A stretch of 50,632 nt of DNA from Desulfatitalea sp. BRH_c12 (GTDB lineage: Bacteria; Desulfobacterota; Desulfobacteria; Desulfobacterales; Desulfosarcinaceae), in the NCBI GenBank assembly GCA_000961655.1, contig LADR01000058.1, positions 1 through 50,632 of the forward strand. The letters run 5' to 3'. The translations under genes and the position numbers were made by a program. Within the stretch, counting starts at the first letter, position 1. Each line of letters opens with the position of its first letter. The notes under the pieces were generated by a model. That model did not search any database. It saw only the letters and a list, made by a program, of their open reading frames with translations, and was not told the origin of the DNA. Below are positions 1-8,518 of the stretch, piece after piece.

Positions 1-482
1 GATCAACATAAGATAACGGTGGGCGATGCCCACCCTACCTGGCTGGCACTGACGTAGTGCCCTGAATCTCATACACATCTACAGGACAAATATCGACGCA
101 TTCCTTCGCGTAGGCTTGGGCAATGCGCCAATCAAAAGGAATCTCCATCAGAATGTAGGGTGGGCATTGCCCACCACTATTACCCGCAAACAACATCATC
201 GGTTTCTGACACTGATCCCGCCCAAGCGATTGGGTAGACACCGGATCGAACATAGCGAGGAAACCTTGAACACGGCCGATCACAGAGGCGATCAACATAA
301 GATAACGGTGGGCGATGAACGATTGCCCGCAAACAACATCATCGGTTTCTGACACTGATCCCGCCCAAGCGATTGGATAGACACCGGATCGAACATAGCG
401 ATGAAACCTTGAATACGGCCAATCACAGAGGCGATCTACATAAGACAGTGGTGGGCGATGCCCACCCTACTGCTGTCGCTCA
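1..482. repeat. Tandem repeat of about 143 bp with palindromic GTGGGC..GCCCAC elements
   Basis: Two nearly identical copies of a unit lie side by side. One starts near 183 and the next near 326, and both carry the block GCAAACAACATCATCGG (186 and 329, giving the 143-bp period). The tail of an earlier unit fills positions 1-38. Palindromes of the type GTGGGCGATGCCCACCCTAC occur at about 19-38, 158-175 and 451-470. Units differ by a few substitutions. Short open frames here read through the repeats and are not convincing genes. It looks like an intergenic palindromic repeat array. Confidence 0.8.
35..148 (-). pseudogene. Possible relic of a 4Fe-4S ferredoxin-type protein
   Basis: Between two repeat copies, the minus strand encodes a short stretch with ECVDICPVDVYEI. 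This resembles the second half of a bacterial ferredoxin cluster (CxxxCP followed by V-[DE]-V-[YF]). The matching N-terminal CxxCxxC part is absent, and upstream sequence is repeat. It ends in a stop at 35. The call rests on about 15 residues, so it is weak. It could also be a chance reading. Confidence 0.25.
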
Positions 483-677
483 TCCATTTACTCCCCCATG
501 GCAAGGTATAACTATAAATCACTTTTCAGGTTTAAACATGCTTGAAGAACGGGACGGGTAGTCCAGTTCGTATGCAATTGGCGGTTTCAGGTTTCAGGAA
601 ACCTTACTCCTAAATGCTTTAATTATTTTAATGCGCGCGAATACCGAACGTTAAACCGTTTGCCGACCAGTACTGCG

Positions 678-998
678 TCACATACGGGCATTGAAAAATA
701 CATTATTCGTCAGATAAGCATCCAGAACATCTTCGGCATTACCTGATGAAAAAGGAATCAGTTTAATGCCTTGTGTTTCAATCAAGTTGGCAAACGACTC
801 AGAAATACCATTACATATCAATATATTCACACCTAAATCACTCAATCGTGCTGCCCGGGCAATGGCGGAGTCGCAGTCAAAACACTCGTAATGCTTTTCA
901 ACGATCCTGCGACCTTTTACCTCTGCGACAAGCAGCATGCGCGTAGCGTCGAAGAGAGGAGAAATCCGACCTTCCCAAACGGTCAATGCCACCTGCAT
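678..998 (-). CDS. NifX/NifB-type dinitrogenase cofactor-domain protein
   Basis: This 106-residue protein is a stand-alone member of the dinitrogenase iron-molybdenum cofactor biosynthesis domain family. In that family NifX and NafY carry FeMo-co precursors, while many anaerobe members have unknown Mo/Fe-S roles. The opening MQVALTVWEGRISPLFDATR fits the family start (short beta strand, then G-R-[IV]-S-P-x-F-D). The later NILICNGIS segment fits the conserved ICxGI-type strand. The start at 998 has GGGAGG about 8 bases upstream. Residues CFDC near 39-42 could bind metal. No nif genes are nearby. It lies with cooT and the cooS relic on the same strand, and a second family member occurs at 3824-4345. 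Confidence 0.8.
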   Translation of the reverse strand: MQVALTVWEGRISPLFDATRMLLVAEVKGRRIVEKHYECFDCDSAIARAARLSDLGVNILICNGISESFANLIETQGIKLIPFSSGNAEDVLDAYLTNNVFFNARM

Positions 999-1136
999 GG
1001 CAGGTACCTCCCCTTTCTTTGCATCGATGCAGAGCGTATGCCGTGCTTTTTTGAACCTGCAATTTGCGGCAAATACCCTTTATTGCACCAAATTATAGAT
1101 ATAGACGGACAACTGGCACCCCTTGCGCTACTGGTC

Positions 1137-1340
1137 TCAATGCTGGCGTCCCGGGGAATCGATCACCACAGAGTGCCCATCCACCAAGTCGATTGTACGA
1201 ATGGTACCTTCGATGAACTTCTTTTCTCCAAAAAGCGTGACCAGCCAGAACCCATGTCCTTCAGCTTCGATTCTGGCCACATCTTTCATGATTTCATTTT
1301 GCCCACGCGTTGAACGAACATATATGGTACTCAGGCACAT
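1137..1340 (-). CDS. cooT: CooT-family nickel-binding accessory protein
   Basis: A 67-residue protein starting MCLSTIYV, with the family layout: Cys at position 2, then VARIEAEGHGFWLVTLFGEK, and a C-terminal IDLVDGHSVVID strand. CooT is a small dimeric nickel-binding protein, with Cys2 implicated in the metal site, that helps mature anaerobic CO dehydrogenase. The start is preceded by AGGAAGCGACG. It lies downstream of, and on the same strand as, the broken cooS at 1550-2363, so it may be an orphan of a decaying CODH locus. It may also serve another nickel enzyme, since family members occur without CODH. Confidence 0.8.
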   Translation of the reverse strand: MCLSTIYVRSTRGQNEIMKDVARIEAEGHGFWLVTLFGEKKFIEGTIRTIDLVDGHSVVIDSPGRQH

Positions 1341-1549
1341 CGTCGCTTCCTATTTGAATTGTTTTTTGATTCCCACTGCCCCCTTTGCCGCAGACCGATA
1401 TCTTCATTTACTGGCCTCCCAGATGCTGACTATTGATTGATAACGCAATTTCACTGTCGCCATAGGGCATCGGTGCGAACCCACCGGCTGCGATTCGTTT
1501 TTTCCAAATGCTGCGAAGTACACATTGCGCCCGTTCCGAGGGAATCCGG

Positions 1550-2363
1550 CTATCCAGCCTGTAGTTCCCGGCGATCAGCCATGTCGGTCAACACTCTTTC
1601 GCGGGATCGATCGATACCCAATTCCTTGCGCTTGCGGTCAATGTGCGCAATCATTTTGTGAGCATGCAGAATAGAATCCGCCTCGAGATCCCACATGCCG
1701 CCGTACTGCTTTTCAAGTTCCTTGTGGCCGTGCAGCAAATCCCTGAAAGCTGAATGCCTTTGGCCCCCTTGGATTTGGCATAGTCATCCATCTGCTTGGT
1801 CTGCGCCACGGCCACAATCATCTCAGAAAGCACCGGTTCATGCCAATGAATCACGAGGTTGACATAGTCTTTTTTCAACACGCCGAGATTGGCTTCGGAT
1901 TGAACCGGGTACGGCGTTCCAAAAAGAACATCCTGCAGATCGGTCGCCAGCATGGACCCGCCCCAGCCATCGGCGACGTCTGTTTCCTTCCGCGCGGCGG
2001 ACAAAAACACCTCGGCCACGCACCTGCCATGATCCGAATGGGCGGCGGCACCGCCGGCGATCATACGAATGTAATTGTGGGCAGCGATGGTATTGGCCGT
2101 TGCCCCGCACAATCCTTTGCGTTCGTCCGGGCCGTCTATCCCGCCCTTTGGAAGTGGCAGGCATGGGCCCATGCCGCAGTTTTTGCAGCAGGTGCCTTGA
2201 ACCCGATATTGCAGGGCTTCATGTTCTCGGCGCGGTCGAAAATGGTTTCGATGCCCAGATGCTGGGCATGCCGGATCATCTCCTGGGTGGCCAAATCGAT
2301 CGAAGCCTTTTCAGGATCGGCCATTTTTTTATCTTTCACAGTCGACTTTACTTCCTTTTCCAT
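1550..2363 (-). pseudogene. cooS: Anaerobic CO dehydrogenase catalytic subunit, frameshifted and internally deleted
   Basis: The N-terminal frame starts at 2363 behind AAGGAGTCAATA and runs to MKPCNIGFK. A one-base loss near 2195 moves the next motif, GTCCKNCGMGPC (Cys ligands of the B/D clusters), into another frame. That frame continues through CGATANTIAAHNYIRMIAGG and AAAHSDHGR to GIQLSGICC near 1750. There the sequence jumps, in a third frame, to the family's C-terminal end (DLLHGHKELEKQYGGMWD, then KMIAHIDRKRKELGID) and stops at 1550. About 270 codons remain of the usual 630-680, and the region holding most C-cluster ligands is gone. The join lies in ATTTGCTGCACGGC, which reads sensibly in both flanking frames, suggesting deletion between short homologies. 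No functional CODH is expected. Confidence 0.85.
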
Positions 2364-3075
2364 TATTGACTCCTTATTGGATTCTCCGAAATGTATTCGG
2401 GGTTAACGGACCGCTTAGGGGTTTCCGGGAGAGCGGCGAAGGTCATCACATGATCGATGTGCGCTCCCTTGCAATGAAAACGGTGTCGAGGGAGTGGCGT
2501 GCCTGTTTTTGCGAGACCTCCTGATTGGCTGAGCCCTGCTGGTTGTCCAGTATGATACTCAGATAGCAAAGAGTATGCCGAATGGAATACGAAAGAACTC
2601 TGAGCAATCCTTTCGATACGGAAACCGCCGTTGCGCGGTTGTAAGCCGGGGCTCGACCTGTCGTGTTAAGGCGGCTGACATCTGACCGATCGTTCTTGAT
2701 AAAGGCGCAGACATAAGTTTACCGTTCCACTTTTGCAATCGGAGAGAAAAAGAGTCGCACAAGTGCAACCGTCTTGTGATGTCAAAACGACTGCAAACCG
2801 GCTGTGGGCCACTCCTGGCACAGATTAGACCGGACGCCAACCTGCGCCACAGTATTCGCTCAGGTGTCATGCGCGGGGAGTAGTAACTCACTTTGGCGCC
2901 GCTCTTGCATGATTCGAATGCACAGGCATGACAGGAATTGACGCTACAAAGTTCTTCCCTATTGGGGACGATCATCGTGCCGGCTTTTGATATAAGATAC
3001 AATCAGGACTGCACTGATTGAAAATGCGGAATCATGATGGCCAATATGTGTCATCTGAAGAAAGGAGCGTGCAAC
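2364..3075. other. Intergenic region without a convincing gene
   Basis: About 710 bases separate the divergent cooS relic and the DUF5320 gene. Open frames here lack family resemblance and ribosome-binding sites. Near 3001 there is a short inverted repeat (AATCAG/CTGATT with a 7-base loop), about 60 bases before the DUF5320 start. It may belong to that promoter region. Nothing else was recognised. Confidence 0.5.
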
Positions 3076-3459
3076 ATGCCAGGAGGAGATCGAACAGGAC
3101 CCATGGGTATGGGCGCCATGACCGGACGCGCGGCTGGGTACTGCGTGGGGTCCGGGGTTTCGGGATATTCAACGCAATTTCCTGGGCAACTTTTTGGAAT
3201 GGGTTTCGGAGGCGGACGCGGAGCCCGCAGCAACATCCTGCGGCGCGGCGGACGCGGGCGGCGGAATATGTTTTATGCCACCGGTGTTCCCGGCTGGCAG
3301 CGGTTCAGTTGGCAAACCACACCTTATTCACCGGATCGGCAATCGGTTTCGATGCAAGACAAGCAGGCCCTCAAGAACCAGGCCGAAGCGTTGCAGTCGG
3401 AGTTGGAAGCAATCAAAAGACGCCTGGAAGACATTGAATCCCGCAACGCCACAGACTGA
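3076..3459 (+). CDS. DUF5320 domain-containing protein
   Basis: A 127-residue protein beginning MPGGDRTGPMGMGAMTGRAA, the signature of DUF5320 proteins, a family common in anaerobic bacteria and archaea and of unknown function. A Gly/Arg-rich middle (GFGGGRGARS.., RRGGRGRRNMF) is followed by an amphipathic, probably coiled-coil C-terminus (about residues 93-125: KNQAEALQSELEAIKRRLEDI). The start at 3076 has AAAGGAG 6-7 bases upstream; an ATG at 3034 is less likely. DUF5320 genes often sit next to NifX-type proteins, as here (3824-4345 on the other strand), suggesting a shared Fe-S or Mo-related role. Confidence 0.8.
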   Translation: MPGGDRTGPMGMGAMTGRAAGYCVGSGVSGYSTQFPGQLFGMGFGGGRGARSNILRRGGRGRRNMFYATGVPGWQRFSWQTTPYSPDRQSVSMQDKQALKNQAEALQSELEAIKRRLEDIESRNATD

Positions 3460-3823
3460 TCGTCAACGTCGGGGATTGGCGCGGAACCCCAACCGGATCA
3501 CCGGGGCTTTGGCTTTTTTACGTCACCCACACCCGTATCTCACTTGACCGAAGTGGATAACCAGAAACCTGAAAAGCACCGAACATGTCCAACCTTCGAA
3601 AATGTGTTCGCTCGATGAATAGGCATGGGAGGGTAGCAGGGGGCGCGTGTGTTCTCCGCGGACGCGACGGTCAATAGACGCCGGGACAACGGGTTGAAAA
3701 TAGCCTGTGACGCAGCGCCCAGATTGCGAGCGGGCTTGCCGGTAGAGGTTTGCTGCAGTGCAAACCCCGAAAGTTTCGACATATTCCTCAGGTCGCTTTC
3801 GGGATTAGCGCGCGTTGCCTCAT
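3460..3823. other. Convergent intergenic region, nothing recognised
   Basis: The stretch lies between the 3' ends of the DUF5320 gene (plus) and the NifX-like gene (minus). No protein family, RNA gene or strong hairpin followed by a T-run was recognised. Confidence 0.4.
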
Positions 3824-4345
3824 TTATTGGGGGCGACCCATACCTCCGCCGCCGCCCATACCTCCCCCACCCATACCTCTACCTCCGCCGCCGCCCATAC
3901 CACGACCACCGCCCATGCCACGGCCGCCGCCCATGCCGCGACCGCCGCCCATGCCGCGGCCAACACCCGTGCCTTGAGCAACTCCCGTGCCGTAATGGCT
4001 TTGCACGGAAGGTGCGGACGATTGGGTCAGACGGCCTGCTTTAAATTGTTCTACCGCTTCACGCACCGGGCCGCTGACACCGGTAATCACCTGAATACCG
4101 GCAGCCCCGAAGGTTTGAAACGCGTTGGGACCGCAGTTGCCGGTGAGCACGACCGATACGCCTTTTTCGGCCATCAACTGCGCCGATTGCGGTCCGGCGC
4201 CACCGCCCAAGGAGATGTTGGGGTTGGGAATCGCCTCCAGCGATTGGGTATCCAGATCGATGCACAAAAAATAAGGACAGCGACCGAAGCGGGCCTCCAC
4301 CATCGCGTCAAGGTTAGAGCCATTGGATGTCACTGCTATTTTCAT
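3824..4345 (-). CDS. NifX-type protein with a Gly/Met/Arg repeat tail
   Basis: A 173-residue protein. Residues 1-115 form a dinitrogenase iron-molybdenum cofactor domain: MKIAVTSNGSNLDAMVEARF, the RCPYFLCIDLDT strand, and GVSVVLTGNCGPNAFQTF, where VLTGxxGxxAF is typical. Residues from about 130 to the end are a low-complexity run of GRGMGG units, encoded by imperfect 15-18 bp DNA repeats at about 3838-3975. Similar tails occur in related anaerobe proteins. The start at 4345 follows AAGGAGGACAAGC; the reading frame stays open to 4414 but has no ribosome-binding site there. Metal or Fe-S cluster binding is likely; the exact role is unknown. Confidence 0.85.
   Translation of the reverse strand: MKIAVTSNGSNLDAMVEARFGRCPYFLCIDLDTQSLEAIPNPNISLGGGAGPQSAQLMAEKGVSVVLTGNCGPNAFQTFGAAGIQVITGVSGPVREAVEQFKAGRLTQSSAPSVQSHYGTGVAQGTGVGRGMGGGRGMGGGRGMGGGRGMGGGGGRGMGGGGMGGGGGMGRPQ
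3838..3975. repeat. In-frame minisatellite encoding GRGMGG units
   Basis: Imperfect head-to-tail copies of a CCGCCGCCCATGCC(A/G)CG-type unit lie inside the 3' part of the NifX-like gene. They encode a Met/Gly/Arg-rich tail. All units keep the frame, which argues for selection on the protein, while copy number could change by slippage. Confidence 0.75.
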
Positions 4346-4902
4346 TGCTTGTCCTCCTTTGTCGAACGTTATCTGATTTATGAAAACGAGGCGACAAGAT
4401 CGCTTCCGGTCCAATTCAATTCTGAAAAGTCAACCCTCATGGTGTGCGCGTATACTTCCGACAGGATTCATCGGGCGTGTGGCCGTCGCCATTGTATTGG
4501 AGATACTATCTTCCCAGCAAAACATGTGCCGACATTAAAAATAGGCGCGTAAACAGCTATCCTCACCCCCTGGCTTACCAAATCAACCCCGTAGAAAGCA
4601 TCACGGATCGCTATTTTTTTCGCAACAATGCGACGCAACTCTCAATGACCGTCGCAATTGCAAGACACTTTCCGGATAGCGCCTGAGTTTCAGGCCCCGT
4701 GTCGGGTCTAAAATCTGCCCCTCGCGCGGAACGCTTTTATGGCATGGCCTGTGCTTTACAAGTTCTTCTCGAGATGTGGGAGCCTTCCGGTTGGCGTGAA
4801 GAGATCCCATCGAGGTCGGAATCGGATCGGGATCGGCCAGGATGGTGCAAACTGGTTCGATCCCGATTCCGATATTTTCTCTCAAACGATGGCGGCTGAC
4901 AT
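4346..4902. other. Intergenic region with an inverted repeat at 4815-4873
   Basis: No gene was recognised in these 557 bases between two minus-strand genes. Near the 3' end of the receiver-kinase gene, GTCGGAATCGG..GATCGG (4815-4836) faces CGATCCCGATTCCGAT (4858-4873). This can form a long, imperfect hairpin with a 5-base slip and a loop of about 20 bases. There is no T-run, so it is at most a factor-dependent terminator or a 3'-end stabilising structure. Confidence 0.5.
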
Positions 4903-6060
4903 TTACGCGCCGGCTTTTTCCAGGTCGGCCGCACTTCTGGGAAGCACCAGGGTAAAGCGGCTGCCGCGGCCGGGTGTGGAAGCTACCGTGATGGTGCCGC
5001 CATGCTGCGAGATGATTTTTTGGGTGATGTACAATCCCAGCCCGGTGCCTTTGCGGCCTTTGGAGGAGAAAAAAAGGGTGAACAGTTTGTCCTGCGTTTC
5101 CGCATCCATGCCCGTGCCCGTGTCGCTGATGGTGAAGGTGATATGGGTAGCATCGGATTTTACACCGAAAGTGATGCGGTGGTCGGAGCGGTCGGTTTGG
5201 CGCTGGCAGGCGTCAATGGCGTTGTCGAAAAGGTTGATCAGCGCGATGTGAACGGATCCGGGATCGATCGTACAATCGACCCAGGGGCCTCCGAATTCGC
5301 GTACATACATGATGCCCGTGTCTTTCAGGCGATTTTCCATGATGCGCCCGATCTCTTCGACAAAGTGACGCAAATCGACTTTTTCCCACTGCAAATCGCG
5401 CTTTTTAGCGTAAAAAAGAATATCCATCACCATCTTGCGGATACGCTCGGCCATCAGCCGGACCGTTTGCCACCCCTCCTCCATCTGGACTTCGTCGCCG
5501 GTTTTCAACCCTTTGCCAAGCAGGTAGATGCCACCGTCCAATCCGGTCAGCAACCCCTTGATGCCATGGGAGATCGAGCCGATCATCAGTCCCAATGAGG
5601 AGAGATGATCTTGCAACTGGCTCTTCTCACGTACCAGCGCCTCCAGGTGCGTCGTATACTCCTGAAGCTTGCGGCGCATCACAATCCGCTCGCGCGTGCG
5701 CTGAAGCGTGATATCCAGGGCATCCACATTGATCGGCTTGGTGATAAAATCGCCGGCTTTGTATTTCAGGCTTTTGATTGCCAGGTCCATGTCCCCATGC
5801 CCGGTAATCATGATCACCTCGGTTTCCGGGTTCTCGCGCTTGATGCGCTGCAGCAGTTCGATGCCGTCCATAACGGGCATTTTGATGTCGGTGATGACGA
5901 TCGGCGGGCTGCTCTCACGAAAAAGAGCCAAGGCTTGTTGACCATTTTCAGCCAGAGAAACCGTATAGCCCGAATCCGATAGGGCCACCTGCAAGACATC
6001 GCGGATGTCCCGTTCATCATCGACCAGCAGCACGTGGAAAGAATTTGTCATGGGTGACAT
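4903..6060 (-). CDS. Response regulator-histidine kinase (REC-HK) protein
   Basis: A 385-residue soluble protein. Residues about 5-120 are a receiver domain: VLLVDDERDIRD acidic pair, phosphoacceptor Asp in VITDIKMPVMDG, T in MITGHG and K in ITKPIN. A linker helix is followed by a kinase: SISHGIKGLLTGLDGG as the H-box, LINLFDNAIDA as the N-box, DTGTGM as G1 and GRKGTGLGLYITQKI as G2. The H-box is unusual, with SHGIKG in place of SHEIRNP. It is the last gene of the minus-strand hdr operon, 123 bases after the heme-motif kinase. The start follows GGGAGATAGGCC, and a CCGGC/GCCGG hairpin lies just upstream of that site. It probably receives or relays phosphate in the redox signalling system of this operon. 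Confidence 0.88.
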   Translation of the reverse strand: MSPMTNSFHVLLVDDERDIRDVLQVALSDSGYTVSLAENGQQALALFRESSPPIVITDIKMPVMDGIELLQRIKRENPETEVIMITGHGDMDLAIKSLKYKAGDFITKPINVDALDITLQRTRERIVMRRKLQEYTTHLEALVREKSQLQDHLSSLGLMIGSISHGIKGLLTGLDGGIYLLGKGLKTGDEVQMEEGWQTVRLMAERIRKMVMDILFYAKKRDLQWEKVDLRHFVEEIGRIMENRLKDTGIMYVREFGGPWVDCTIDPGSVHIALINLFDNAIDACQRQTDRSDHRITFGVKSDATHITFTISDTGTGMDAETQDKLFTLFFSSKGRKGTGLGLYITQKIISQHGGTITVASTPGRGSRFTLVLPRSAADLEKAGA

Positions 6061-6073
6061 GGCCTATCTCCCG

Positions 6074-6088
6074 ACCGGCTGCGCCGGA
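6074..6088 (-). promoter_or_regulatory. Hairpin just 5' of a ribosome-binding site (copy 1)
   Basis: On the minus strand TCCGGCGCAGCCGGTC forms a 5-bp GC hairpin with a 3-base loop, directly followed by GGGAG and the ATG at 6060. The same 16 bases occur in the same place before the hdrB-like gene (9489-9503). This suggests a shared translational or mRNA-processing element. Confidence 0.5.
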
Positions 6089-6183
6089 GTATTAGGGGGT
6101 CGAATTCGCACTGGCTCCAGGTGACCCGGGCGGATGGAACTCTTTTTTCAAAGGGCACCCTTCTATGCATATCGGCGTGCGTT

Positions 6184-8466
6184 CTAGGAAGAATTCTCCG
6201 CCACCGGGAAGTCAAGTTCGAAACAGGTTCCCGAATCGGTGTTCGGCTTGCATTCAAGCCTGCCCCGGCACTCCCGGACAATGCCGTAGCTGATGGATAG
6301 CCCCAAACCGGTGCCTTTGCCCACCTCCTTGGTCGTGAAAAAGGGTTCGAATATCTTGTCCCGGACCTGCGGCGCGATACCTATGCCCGTGTCGCAAATC
6401 CGGCAGATGACCCGTTTTTCGCGGAACGCGCTGTGGATCGTGATGTGATCGACCTGCGACGACTGTCCTGCCTGCTGCCACTTTTCTTCAATGGCATCAC
6501 GTGCATTGAGCAGCAGGTTGATAAAAACCTGTTCCAGGCGCTGTGGGTCCGCCTCGATGTCGGGCAGGTTGTCGCATAATTCCCAGAGCACCGCGATACC
6601 GTGCGCCTTCAACTGCTGGCTGAAAATATCGAAGGCGCTGTGCAGGATCTCGTTGATCTTGACCCTTTGCATCACCATATCCGATTTGCGCGCGAATTGA
6701 CGCATATGGTGAATGATACGCGTGGCGCGGTCCACGTTGGTATCCGCTTTGGCCAGCATGGTCGATAACATATCCGGCGCGATGGCTTCCTGGCGCGCGA
6801 CCTTGCGCATGAAAAAGCTGGAAATGGTTTTGATGACCGACAGCGGCTGGTTCAACTCGTGGGCCACACCCGAAGCCATTTCGCCGAGAGTGGTCATTTT
6901 GCCCGCCTGGATCAATTGCTGCTCAGCCTCCAGACGTTGGGTGATATCGTTGGTGGTCACCAGCAACACCTTTTTATCCGCATACTCCGAAGGTGAAATG
7001 CGGATGTTCACATACAACATCCGACCGCTTTTATGCACCTGGCGCACCTGGAGCAGTTCCTGGGCGGTCGCCAGACGCTCTTGCCAGTGCTTGCGTTCCT
7101 GTTCGACAAACAGATCCCAAAAACTGGTGTTGACCAGTTCTTCCACCGTATATCCGTAAATCGCAACGACGCTGTGGTTGCAATCCATAATGGTGAAATC
7201 AGCGGGATCCAATACGAACACGGGATTGGGAATGTTGCTGAAGATAGCATGGTATTTGCGTTCCGATTTGGCCAATTCCACCTCGAGTTGACGGCGTTCG
7301 GTAATATCGTGAGAGATCTCCATGGCCGCCACGATCCGGTCGTTTTCATCGCGGATGGCGGAGGTGCGCACCAGCCAGTAGGATTGGGTGCCGTCCTTGT
7401 TGATACCGCTTTCCTCGGTGTAATGGGAACGACCATCTCTGAAGGTCTCTTGGACCGGGCAGGACTCGCACGGGCGCTCGCGCCCCTTGTAAGCCCGGAA
7501 GCAGGTGTCGCCCTCGCGCGGGGCGAAGCGTCTGGCAAACTCCCGGTTGAAGCGCAGCAAACGAAAATCACGGTCCTGCACTGTAATCAGGCATGGGACC
7601 AATTCGAACAACACCTGGTATTCGTCTCGCTGTTTCTTTAATCCGATGCGCTGGGTGGCGATGGCGTCGCCCATCTGGTTGATGGCCTCGGCCAGATGCC
7701 CCATTTCATTTTTGCGGGATAAAGTGAGGTAAGAAGTAAACTCACCACCGGCAATGCGCTGCGTGCCAGCGATCAGTGCGCGAATTGGCCGGTTGACGAA
7801 GCGCAGCAAAAAGATCACGATAATGGCCGAGGTCGCCAGGAAGATAAAAGCCGTGAAGGCAAACATGCTGCGCTGGGCTGCAGCGATTTCCCGGTCGGTT
7901 TTTTCCAGGGATACCACTGTGTCCAGGGCGCCCAGTATTTTTTTATCCGCGGGGTGGAAGTGGCATTCGCCCGAGCTGCAGCCCGGCTCGTTGCCGATGG
8001 GGGTGATGATGCCCAGTAACCGATACCCTCTTGGTGAACGGAAAATGCGTGTTCGTTCGGCAAGATCCAGTGCTCCCAGGGGCGGGTCGGTGCGATGGCA
8101 GATGTAGCAGGCTTCCGCCTCGATATTGGTAACCCGATCGACTTCGGTGGGCTGGTCGGAGTATTTGATCTGTCCTTGTTTGTTGTAGATCCGGATGTTT
8201 TCGATCTCTTTCTGGCGGCCTACATTGCTGATGATTTGCGTAATGTCGTCGCGTGAGTTGAGCATCATGGCATAGTGGGTGCCCAGCCGGACGGTGTTGG
8301 TCAAACGGTCGGTGCCGAGCAGGATGTTTTCCATCAAGCGCTCTTGCTGGTCGGCGACGTTGGTGTAGGCCCACAACGACATGGCGATCAGCAGCACCCC
8401 TCCCACGGTCAGGGCCAACTGGGCAGCAAGGCTGTATTTCAGGCTGCGTATTATCGATTGCAGCAT
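6184..8466 (-). CDS. Membrane histidine kinase with c-type heme motifs in its sensor domain
   Basis: A 760-residue kinase. One membrane segment lies at about 12-33 and another at about 203-222, bracketing an extracytoplasmic sensor. That sensor has CxxCH (Cys120, Cys123, His124 in ACYICH) and a second Cx4CH (Cys163, Cys168, His169). Cytochrome-type heme attachment is the natural reading, so it may sense redox state or a small gas. A HAMP-like stretch, two PAS domains (the first with RPCESCPVQ) and the kinase core follow: GEMASGVAHELNQPLSVI, LINLLLNARDA, CDTGIGI and GKGTGLGLSISYGIV. The start at 8466 follows GGAGGAGCC; the 12 codons upstream in frame are less likely. It lies just after hdrB in the operon, so it may couple periplasmic redox conditions to the Hdr complex. 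Confidence 0.9.
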   Translation of the reverse strand: MLQSIIRSLKYSLAAQLALTVGGVLLIAMSLWAYTNVADQQERLMENILLGTDRLTNTVRLGTHYAMMLNSRDDITQIISNVGRQKEIENIRIYNKQGQIKYSDQPTEVDRVTNIEAEACYICHRTDPPLGALDLAERTRIFRSPRGYRLLGIITPIGNEPGCSSGECHFHPADKKILGALDTVVSLEKTDREIAAAQRSMFAFTAFIFLATSAIIVIFLLRFVNRPIRALIAGTQRIAGGEFTSYLTLSRKNEMGHLAEAINQMGDAIATQRIGLKKQRDEYQVLFELVPCLITVQDRDFRLLRFNREFARRFAPREGDTCFRAYKGRERPCESCPVQETFRDGRSHYTEESGINKDGTQSYWLVRTSAIRDENDRIVAAMEISHDITERRQLEVELAKSERKYHAIFSNIPNPVFVLDPADFTIMDCNHSVVAIYGYTVEELVNTSFWDLFVEQERKHWQERLATAQELLQVRQVHKSGRMLYVNIRISPSEYADKKVLLVTTNDITQRLEAEQQLIQAGKMTTLGEMASGVAHELNQPLSVIKTISSFFMRKVARQEAIAPDMLSTMLAKADTNVDRATRIIHHMRQFARKSDMVMQRVKINEILHSAFDIFSQQLKAHGIAVLWELCDNLPDIEADPQRLEQVFINLLLNARDAIEEKWQQAGQSSQVDHITIHSAFREKRVICRICDTGIGIAPQVRDKIFEPFFTTKEVGKGTGLGLSISYGIVRECRGRLECKPNTDSGTCFELDFPVAENSS

Positions 8467-8518
8467 GGCTCCTCCGTTTCGGCTTTGCAAACCCCGGCGC
8501 ATTTTTCCAACCGGGGGT

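Noticed and set aside
1114-1128. TGGCACCCCTTGCGC as a -24/-12 element
   Set aside because: TTGC is too close to TGGCAC and the downstream genes are on the other strand.
2559-3002. 147-codon minus-strand frame
   Set aside because: Unusual amino acid composition, no ribosome-binding site, no family resemblance.
3824-3975. GGGMGG-rich region as a CRISPR-like or satellite array
   Set aside because: The repeats are short, irregular and in frame with the NifX-like gene, with no spacer structure.
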